Assembly (NCBI RefSeq): GCF_003583365.1
Contig: NZ_QXED01000002.1
Location: 496,001-560,000, forward strand
Length of the DNA stretch: 64,000 nt
Origin: Fibrisoma montanum
GTDB lineage: Bacteria > Bacteroidota > Bacteroidia > Cytophagales > Spirosomataceae
Direction: 5' to 3'
Shown here: positions 35,047 through 42,241 of the stretch, one piece after another
Layout: the number at the start of each line of letters is the position of its first letter
Position numbering within the stretch: position 1 is the stretch's first letter
Program-made: the position numbers and the translations under genes
Notes under the pieces: model-generated
Told to the model about the DNA's origin: nothing
Databases searched by the model: none
The model's input: only the letters and a program-made list of their open reading frames with translations

Positions 35047-38000
35047 ATGAAACAACATAAGCTTCTCACCCGTCCTCTCTTACTGGCGGGTGCGTTGGCC
35101 ATGTCCACGCTGCCGGCCTGGGCACAAACGACCGCGAAGCGTTCGGCAGTGACCAAAACGAATGCCGTGGCATCCGATAAACCGATGGCGCTGAACCGGG
35201 TGCTGGTTTTCTCAAAAACAAAAGGGTTTCGGCACTCTTCCATCCCGGCGGGTCAGCGGGCGATCATGAAACTGGGCCAGGAAAATGGCTTTGCCGTCGA
35301 CACCACCGAAGATGCATCGAAGTTTACGGAAGATAACCTCAAGCGGTACGGCGCGGTGATCTGGCTGAGCACCACCGGCGACGTACTGAACGATGCACAG
35401 CAGGCGGCTTTTGAGCGGTACATCCAGGCGGGTGGGGGCTACGTGGGTATCCACGCGGCTGCCGATACCGAATACGACTGGCCATGGTACAACAAGCTGG
35501 CCGGTGGTCAGTTTGCCAGTCACCCCGGTAACCCTAATGTGCAGGAAGGCGAAGCCTATGTCGTGAGTAACAAACACGCGTCGATGTTCGGCTTCCCGGA
35601 CCGGTGGAAAATCAAAGACGAGTTCTACGACTTCAAGAACTTCAACAAGGACGTAAACGTACTGATCAAAATTGACGAGAAAACGTACAAGGACGGTAAG
35701 ATGGGCGACAATCACCCCATGTCGTGGTACCACGATTACGACGGCGGGAAGGCGTTTTATACCAACTTCGGCCACCCCGACGAAACGTTCGTGAACCCGG
35801 TTTACCTCAAGCACCTCATGGGGGGCCTTAAATCGGTGATGGCCACGGACCTGAAGTTCAGCCAGGCCAAAACGCAGCCGTTCCCGGAAGAGAACCGCTT
35901 TACGAAGCACGTGCTGATGGATAAGCTGGATGAGCCTACGGAACTGGTGGTACTGGACAACGGCAAAATTCTGTTCACCGAGCGGAAAGGGGCCGTCAAG
36001 ATGTACAACACGAAGACCAAAGCCAGTAAGCTGGTCGCCAACGTTCCTGTTCACTTCGACCGGGAGTACGGCCTGATGGGCATGAACATCGACCCGAAGT
36101 TCAACGAAAACAAATGGGTGTACCTGTATTACTCGGCCGTTAAGCCCGATTCGAACAACCGGCTGGTGCGCGTGAAGTGGGACGATGCCAAGGATGAACT
36201 GCTGCTGAACACCGAACAACTGCTGCTGACTGTAACCGAGAACCGGACGTACGATCGGGACGACTGCTGCCATACGGGAGGCTCTATCGCCTGGGATCGT
36301 CAGGGAAATCTGTACCTGTCGACGGGTGATAATACCAACCCGTTCTTTTCGCAGGGCTTCTCGCCGAGCGACGACCGTCCGGACCGCAAGAAGTTCAACG
36401 CCTTGCTGTCGTCCAGCAACACGAACGATCTGCGGGGTAAAATCCTGCGTATCAAACCACGCCCGGAAGGGGGATACGACATTCCGGAGGGTAACCTGTT
36501 TCCAAAGGGAACGGCCAACGCCCGTCCGGAAATTTACGTGATGGGTAACCGGAACCCGTACCGGATCGCCGTCGACCAGCATACAGGCTTCCTGTACTGG
36601 GGCGAAGTGGGACCGGATGCCGGCGAAAACAACGACAAGCGCGGACCCCGCGGCCACGATGAGATCAACCAGGCACGCAAGGCAGGCTACTTCGGCTGGC
36701 CTTTGTTCGTAGCCGATAACCGACCCTACCGGCAATACAACTTCGCCGATAGCACATCAGGGCCACTCAACGACCCCGAAAAGCCGATCAACTATTCGGC
36801 GTATAATACGGGGTTGAAGCAGCTGCCCCCGGCTCAGAAGGCATTCATCTATTACCCCTATGCCGACTCACCGGAGTTTGGCGAGATTGTAGGCAAAGGT
36901 GGCCGGAACGCGATGGCCGGTCAGGTGTATCACTACGACGATTACGAAGATTCGCCGGTGAAATTCCCGCGGCACTACGACGGTAAGCTGTTTGCCTACG
37001 AGTGGATGCGCGGCTGGATCAATCCCGTGACGATGAATAAGGACGGTGATTTCGTGAAAATGGAGCGCTTTATGCCGGGCACGAAGTTCGATCACCCGAT
37101 GGACATGCAGTTCGCTAAAGACGGTTCGTTGTACATGCTCGAATACGGCACCAACTGGTTCGCCCAGAACGACGATGCCCGCCTGGTGCACATCACCTAC
37201 AACGCCGGGAACCGCCAGCCGGTTGCCGTTGTCAGTGCCAATAAAGTGGTGGGGGCAGCTCCGCTGATGGTGAAGTTCGACAGCAAAGGAACGATAGATT
37301 ACGACGGCGACGCGCTTAAATACGAGTGGACCTTTGGCCCGGGTATGCCTAAAAGCACCCAGGCGAATCCGGCCATTACGTTCAGCAAGCCGGGCGTTTA
37401 TAACCCCACGCTGAAAGTAACCGATGCGAAAGGCAACGTAGCAACCAGATCCATGGAGATTAAAGTTGGTAACGACGCGCCGAAGGTAGAAGTAGCCCTG
37501 AAAGGCAACAAGACGTTCTATTTCGACAATAAGCCCGTCGAGTACGAAGTGAAGGTGGCCGACAAGGAAGACGGTTCGCTGGCCGCTGGTAAGATCAGTC
37601 CGGAAGACGTCGTCGTAACGGTCGACTACCTCGAAGGTTTCGACAAGACTATGCTGGCGCAGGGCCATCAGGTCAACACCGGTTTCTCTACGGGTAAGCG
37701 CCTGATTGAACTGAGCGACTGCAAAGCCTGCCACAGCATCGATCAGAAGTCAGTCGGACCAGCCTACGTATCGGTGGCGCAGAAATACGCCAAAGAGCGC
37801 CGGACAACCATGGTTGACCAACTGGCCAAGAAGGTGATCAAAGGCGGTGGCGGTGTCTGGGGCGAACAGGCCATGAGCGCTCACCCCCAGCTGAAAGACG
37901 ATGAAGCGAAAGAAATGGTGCGCTACATCCTGTCGCTGGCTGACAAGAAGCAGATCGAGAAGCAGCCGGTGAAGGGTGCTTACGTGGCCAAGGCGAAGGA

Positions 38001-38496
38001 TAAAGAGGGGTCGTACATTTTCTCGGCCAGCTACACCGACAAAGGCAGCTCTATAATCGGGCCGCTGACGGGCTCAACGACGGTAGCCCTGCGCAGCCCG
38101 AAACTGAAAGCCAGTGAGTACGACGGTAGCCGCGATGTGCGGAAGTTCACGATGCCGGGCAATGATAAGAACGAAATCGTGATGGGTACGGCCTCCGGTG
38201 GGTACGTGTTCTTCAACGACCTCGACCTGACCGGTATTCAGGGCGTAACGGCAAACGCCATCTGTAACGCAGAGCGTCATGCCGGTGGGAAACTGGAGGT
38301 TCGGCTGGGCGCTCCGGATGGAACCCTGCTCGGCGAAGCAGAGGTTAAGAAAGGCGCTACCGGACCGGTTACCGTTCCGTTCCGCCAGCAGCCGCAGGGT
38401 ACGCAGAAACTCTATTTCATTTTTGTTAATCCCGAGGCTAAACAGAAACCTTTGTTTGCGCTGGACAAAATCCAGTTTCAGAACCAGCCTATGTAA
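35047..38496 (+). CDS. ThuA / PQQ-type sugar dehydrogenase / PKD / cytochrome c / CBM protein
   Basis: A 1149-residue exported multidomain protein. Order: signal peptide (about 1-26); ThuA domain (about 52-265, with VLVFSKTKGFRHSS and GGYVGIHAAADTEYDWPWY); glucose/sorbosone dehydrogenase propeller (about 285-710, with FTERKGAVKMYN and the DPKF, YVMGNRNPYRIA blades); a PKD domain (about 725-805, EWTFGPG, VTDAKGN); a cytochrome c domain with C892-x-x-C895-H896 (DCKACHSID); and a C-terminal carbohydrate-binding module (about 985-1149). All would act in the periplasm or at the surface, oxidising a sugar with PQQ and passing electrons to the heme. Closely paired in function with the ThuA gene at 31393 and the dehydrogenase at 20809. 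Confidence 0.88.
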   Translation: MKQHKLLTRPLLLAGALAMSTLPAWAQTTAKRSAVTKTNAVASDKPMALNRVLVFSKTKGFRHSSIPAGQRAIMKLGQENGFAVDTTEDASKFTEDNLKRYGAVIWLSTTGDVLNDAQQAAFERYIQAGGGYVGIHAAADTEYDWPWYNKLAGGQFASHPGNPNVQEGEAYVVSNKHASMFGFPDRWKIKDEFYDFKNFNKDVNVLIKIDEKTYKDGKMGDNHPMSWYHDYDGGKAFYTNFGHPDETFVNPVYLKHLMGGLKSVMATDLKFSQAKTQPFPEENRFTKHVLMDKLDEPTELVVLDNGKILFTERKGAVKMYNTKTKASKLVANVPVHFDREYGLMGMNIDPKFNENKWVYLYYSAVKPDSNNRLVRVKWDDAKDELLLNTEQLLLTVTENRTYDRDDCCHTGGSIAWDRQGNLYLSTGDNTNPFFSQGFSPSDDRPDRKKFNALLSSSNTNDLRGKILRIKPRPEGGYDIPEGNLFPKGTANARPEIYVMGNRNPYRIAVDQHTGFLYWGEVGPDAGENNDKRGPRGHDEINQARKAGYFGWPLFVADNRPYRQYNFADSTSGPLNDPEKPINYSAYNTGLKQLPPAQKAFIYYPYADSPEFGEIVGKGGRNAMAGQVYHYDDYEDSPVKFPRHYDGKLFAYEWMRGWINPVTMNKDGDFVKMERFMPGTKFDHPMDMQFAKDGSLYMLEYGTNWFAQNDDARLVHITYNAGNRQPVAVVSANKVVGAAPLMVKFDSKGTIDYDGDALKYEWTFGPGMPKSTQANPAITFSKPGVYNPTLKVTDAKGNVATRSMEIKVGNDAPKVEVALKGNKTFYFDNKPVEYEVKVADKEDGSLAAGKISPEDVVVTVDYLEGFDKTMLAQGHQVNTGFSTGKRLIELSDCKACHSIDQKSVGPAYVSVAQKYAKERRTTMVDQLAKKVIKGGGGVWGEQAMSAHPQLKDDEAKEMVRYILSLADKKQIEKQPVKGAYVAKAKDKEGSYIFSASYTDKGSSIIGPLTGSTTVALRSPKLKASEYDGSRDVRKFTMPGNDKNEIVMGTASGGYVFFNDLDLTGIQGVTANAICNAERHAGGKLEVRLGAPDGTLLGEAEVKKGATGPVTVPFRQQPQGTQKLYFIFVNPEAKQKPLFALDKIQFQNQPM

Positions 38497-38515
38497 TTGA
38501 TTAACACGAGTAACT

Positions 38516-38562
38516 AAACGGGTCGCCGGAATGATGTCAGCATCGCTTCCGGCGACCCGTTT
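38516..38562. terminator. 15-bp perfect hairpin after the ThuA/PQQ gene
   Basis: AAACGGGTCGCCGGA (38516-38530) pairs perfectly with 38548-38562 across a 17-base loop, 20 bases after the stop codon. GC-rich, with a short T-run after it. Confidence 0.75.
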
Positions 38563-38657
38563 GCATACTGGGCTCGCTGAGCCGGTAAATTCAACGGCCG
38601 GCTGCCTTTGCTGAGTAACGTGAAGTATAGATAAGCAGTTGAGTTCTAAGAACCAGT

Positions 38658-38715
38658 TTTTGTCATCCCGAGGAACGACCGGGCCGCCGGAGCGGGGATC
38701 TTTGGGATGACAAAA
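38658..38715. repeat. GTCATCCC-type inverted repeat (copy 2)
   Basis: TTTTGTCATCCC (38658-38669) pairs perfectly with GGGATGACAAAA (38704-38715), and the interior (CGAGGAACGACC, GGGGATCTTT) resembles a widespread type of extragenic palindrome. A related copy is at 25452-25496. It lies between the ThuA/PQQ gene and the glutaminase gene. Confidence 0.65.
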
Positions 38716-38795
38716 CAGATTGAGTTAACTATCATTCAGAACGTTACGCTGATGCTTATCCATACTTCACGTTAAGTACGTATCCAGTTATAAAT

Positions 38796-41303
38796 ATGCT
38801 CCATACATTCGTTTGCAAACCGCTGTTTGCTCTTGTTCTGCTGGTTTCGGCCAACTGGGCCATTGCTCAACGTCCACCGGCCTATCCGCTCATAACGATT
38901 GATCCCTACACCAGCATCTGGGCCACGACCGACAAACTGACCGATGCTCCTACCCGCCACTGGACCGGTAAGCCGTATCCGCTGGACGGCTTCGTACGGG
39001 TCGATGGCCGTACGTATCGGTTTATGGGGGCACCCATGACCACGCTGAAAACTATAGTGCCCACGGCGCTGTCGGGTGGGTACCCCACTACGTTTACCTT
39101 TCAGGCACCGGCGGAGGGCTGGGAACGACCCGGTTTTACTCCTTCGGCCGACTGGCAAACCGGGCAGGCTCCCTTCGGCGACGGAGCGGGCAGCAACCCG
39201 CTGACACCCAAGACGATGTGGAAGACCAAAGATATCTGGTACCGGCGTACCGTCGCGCTGACTGCCAATCAGTTTGAAGACCTGAAATTGTACATGAGTC
39301 ACGACGACGACGTAGAGGTGTATCTCAACGGCGTGAAGGCGTTTGACTGCGGCCCCTGTTTTATTTCGGGGTACAAGACCTATACCATCGAACCGGCTGC
39401 CAAAGCGGCCCTGAAAACCGGCGAAAATTTGCTGGCCGTTCACTGCAAAAATCCGCAGGGTGGGGGCTTCATCGACGTAGGTCTGGTGGATGAACAGCTC
39501 GTGAAAATCGGGGCCGACATCCCGTTAGCCGACCAGAAAGCGGTCAGCGTTCGGGCTACCCAGACCGAGTATCAGTTTGCGGCCGGCCCCGTGGCCCTGA
39601 CCGTAACGTTCACGACGCCCTTGCTGATGAACGATCTGAACGTAATGACCCGGCCGGCTTCGTACATCACCTACTCGGCTCAGAGCACCGACGGCAAAGC
39701 CCACGATGTTCAGGTATGCACGACTGCTTCGGGATTGCTGGCCGTTAATACGTCGATGCAGGAGGTAGTCGGCAAACGGCTGACCGCCAATGGATTGACA
39801 GCCCTATCGCTGGGTAATCCGAAACAGCCCGTTTTAGGCCGAAAAGGCGACGATGTCCGGATCGACTGGGGGTACGCGCTGCTGGCGGCTCCGTCGTCGG
39901 CAAAGTCGGGAATCGGCGAACCGGCTGCCTTGCTGCGGGCGTTCGCAACGGGCGGAACCGTTGCGGACGGCAGTATGTCGGCCGCCGTTGCCGATAGCCG
40001 GGCGATGGCCGTCGCGCAGTCGCTGGGTTCGGTCGGGCAAACGCCCAAAACGGCCCACGCGATCATCGGCTACGACGATGTGTACGCCGTCCAGTATTTC
40101 GGCCAGAACCTGCGCGGCTGGTGGCGTCGCGATCCGAAGATGACCGCCGAACGCATGCTGTCGGAAGCTGAGCGGGACTACAGCCGCCTGATGAGCCAGT
40201 GCCGCCAGTTCGACCAGCAACTGTACAGCGATGCCCAGAAAGCCGGTGGTAAGGCCTACGCGGACCTTTGTCAGCTAGCGTACCGGCAGGCCATTGCCGC
40301 CCATAAGACCGTTGAGGGGCCGAAAGGGGAGGTGCTGTTTTTCTCGAAGGAAAACTTCAGCAACGGCTCCATCGGCACCGTCGATGTGACCTACCCATCG
40401 GCACCGCTGTTTCTGATGTACAACCCAACGCTGCTGAAGGGCATGATGGAGCCGATCTTCTACTACTCGGAAAGCGGCAAATGGACGAAGCCCTTTGCGG
40501 CCCACGACGTCGGTACGTATCCGCTGGCCAACGGACAAACCTACGGCGAGGATATGCCGGTCGAGGAGTGCGGCAACATGCTGATTCTGGCTGCGGCCAT
40601 TGCCGACGTAGAAGGGAATGCCAACTACGCCAAACAGCACTGGAGCACCTTGACAACCTGGGTCGATTACCTCAAGAAAGACGGTTTTGATCCCGCCAAT
40701 CAGCTCTGCACCGACGATTTCGCCGGCCACATTGCCCGGAATGCCAACCTCTCGATCAAGGCCATCATGGGCATTGCCAGCTACGGGCATCTGGCCGGGA
40801 TGATGGGCGATAAAGCCAAAGAGGATGAAAACCTGAAACTGGCCCGCGACCTGGCCCGGAAGTGGATGGATCTGGCTAAGGACGGCGATCACTATACGCT
40901 GACCTTCGAAAACAAAGGTACCTGGAGCCAGAAGTATAACCTGGTGTGGGACAAGCTGCTGAACCTGAACATCTTCCCCGATGAGGTGGCTGACAAGGAA
41001 GTGAAGTACTACCTGACCCGCCAGCAAACCTACGGCCTGCCCCTCGACAGCCGGAGAACATACACCAAATCGGACTGGATTATCTGGACGGCGACCCTGG
41101 CCGATACGCAGCAGGATTTCAACGCGTTTATTCAGCCGCTGTACCGCTACGCCGATCAGACGCCCAGCCGTGTTCCCCTCAGCGACTGGCACGAAACCAC
41201 CAACGGCAAACAGGTCGGTTTCCAGGCGCGGTCGGTAGTCGGTGGGTATTTTATCAAACTGCTGGAGGAAAAGATGAAGCGGTCTGAAACCAGTAAGCGA
41301 TAA
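38796..41303 (+). CDS. DUF4965/DUF1793-type glutaminase-family protein, secreted
   Basis: An 835-residue exported protein (signal about 1-24). The start (PLITIDPYTSIWATTDKL.. to the YRFMG segment) is the DUF4964 domain. It is followed by a jelly-roll-like galactose-binding insertion (about 150-235; YMSHDDDVEVYLNG, AVHCKNPQGGGFIDVGL), then DUF5127, DUF4965 and the (alpha/alpha)-barrel DUF1793 domains. Landmarks include the STGTVDVTYPSAPLF-like GSIGTVDVTYPSAPLF and the YGEDMPVEECGNML, TDDFAGHIARN and SLKAIMGI-type segments. Relatives are annotated as glutaminase A, though glycoside-hydrolase-like folds leave the substrate open. A terminator follows at 41319. Confidence 0.85.
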   Translation: MLHTFVCKPLFALVLLVSANWAIAQRPPAYPLITIDPYTSIWATTDKLTDAPTRHWTGKPYPLDGFVRVDGRTYRFMGAPMTTLKTIVPTALSGGYPTTFTFQAPAEGWERPGFTPSADWQTGQAPFGDGAGSNPLTPKTMWKTKDIWYRRTVALTANQFEDLKLYMSHDDDVEVYLNGVKAFDCGPCFISGYKTYTIEPAAKAALKTGENLLAVHCKNPQGGGFIDVGLVDEQLVKIGADIPLADQKAVSVRATQTEYQFAAGPVALTVTFTTPLLMNDLNVMTRPASYITYSAQSTDGKAHDVQVCTTASGLLAVNTSMQEVVGKRLTANGLTALSLGNPKQPVLGRKGDDVRIDWGYALLAAPSSAKSGIGEPAALLRAFATGGTVADGSMSAAVADSRAMAVAQSLGSVGQTPKTAHAIIGYDDVYAVQYFGQNLRGWWRRDPKMTAERMLSEAERDYSRLMSQCRQFDQQLYSDAQKAGGKAYADLCQLAYRQAIAAHKTVEGPKGEVLFFSKENFSNGSIGTVDVTYPSAPLFLMYNPTLLKGMMEPIFYYSESGKWTKPFAAHDVGTYPLANGQTYGEDMPVEECGNMLILAAAIADVEGNANYAKQHWSTLTTWVDYLKKDGFDPANQLCTDDFAGHIARNANLSIKAIMGIASYGHLAGMMGDKAKEDENLKLARDLARKWMDLAKDGDHYTLTFENKGTWSQKYNLVWDKLLNLNIFPDEVADKEVKYYLTRQQTYGLPLDSRRTYTKSDWIIWTATLADTQQDFNAFIQPLYRYADQTPSRVPLSDWHETTNGKQVGFQARSVVGGYFIKLLEEKMKRSETSKR

Positions 41304-41318
41304 AGGATTCTGGGCAAT

Positions 41319-41360
41319 AAAAAAGAGCCGTACAGGAAGGATGTACGGCTCTTTTTTTTT
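41319..41360. terminator. Bidirectional terminator between convergent genes
   Basis: AAAAAAGAGCCGTACA (41319-41334) pairs perfectly with 41342-41357 across a 7-base loop, with T-runs on both strands. It serves the glutaminase gene (plus) and the GLPGLI gene (minus) that converge here. Confidence 0.9.
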
Positions 41361-41466
41361 AGTAGACTAATCTCCCTTAGCGAATCAATTCTTCGTCCTC
41401 GATCAATTGAAAAGCGACCGAAAGAAGCTCGTTTGACCTGGTAGGCTTTGGCCACACTGCCGGCTA

Positions 41467-42216
41467 TCAGTACCGAATAGACCAGTACGGATTGCGGTGG
41501 GCCGTGATGCTTTCCGCAATGTGCTGCTGGATCATCTTGTCGTAATCCGCATTTGTGATCTTTTTCCCTTTCAGCTTGGGCAGTTTAATCTCCGCGGCAA
41601 CGGGCTTAAACTCTACTTTCGTCGCTTCAATAATGACATCTCCGCCGTTGATATCCAGCTCCAGAATCAAACCCGGCAAGCCGGAATACCGCTCAGGTCC
41701 GGCCGATACGGGAATGTCCTGCGCAAACCAGGCCGTAACTTTGTACTTTTTGATAGGGTCCTCGGTTTCGGCCTTCATGCAGATATGCCCGGCTACTTCT
41801 TTGATCTGGTCCAGAATCCGCCAGGTCGGCGTCCTGAGCGAATCGTCGACGATGTAGGTTTTGCCCAGCATTTCCTCAATTTCGGTCTTTCGCTCCTTGT
41901 CGTAATTGCGGTACAACAGCAGATCGCGGTTGCGCCAGGAGTAGTTGCCATCTTCGGTCTGGCCCTGATCATTCAGGTACGTATAAACGCTTTCGGTCGG
42001 GGTGAAAAGGAGTTTCATCTTCTCCTTGTCTTCATCCTCGTTTTTCCAGGTCTGGGCGGCCCGGTCTTTCTGCTCCTGGCTCAGGAAAGTCAGCCGGGCG
42101 ATGATTTTGGTCCAGTACGACTTTCGATCGTACGACACCACCCCCTCGGTTTGTTGCGCCAGCGCCGATCCGTTGATGAGCAGGCAGAGGCAAAGAAATT
42201 TGATGCGTGATTTCAT
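41467..42216 (-). CDS. GLPGLI-family protein
   Basis: 249 residues from the ATG at 42216, which starts a signal peptide (MKSRIKFLCLCLLINGSALAQ); the longer frame would overlap the receptor gene. The name-giving motif is present (YSGLPGLILELDI), along with the family's opening VSYDRKSYW and the AWFAQDIPVSAGPERY block. GLPGLI proteins are Bacteroidota periplasmic or surface proteins of unknown biochemical role, almost always encoded beside a TonB-dependent receptor. Here the receptor ends 25 bases upstream on the same strand, so the two form one operon. Confidence 0.92.
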   Translation of the reverse strand: MKSRIKFLCLCLLINGSALAQQTEGVVSYDRKSYWTKIIARLTFLSQEQKDRAAQTWKNEDEDKEKMKLLFTPTESVYTYLNDQGQTEDGNYSWRNRDLLLYRNYDKERKTEIEEMLGKTYIVDDSLRTPTWRILDQIKEVAGHICMKAETEDPIKKYKVTAWFAQDIPVSAGPERYSGLPGLILELDINGGDVIIEATKVEFKPVAAEIKLPKLKGKKITNADYDKMIQQHIAESITAHRNPYWSIRY

Positions 42217-42241
42217 TGGAATAGGTGTAAAGGTTCGTTGC

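Noticed and set aside
35212-36735. 507-codon open frame on the minus strand
   Set aside because: It lies wholly under the ThuA/PQQ gene, which has clear domains, and shows the His/Val/Arg-rich bias of an antisense shadow.
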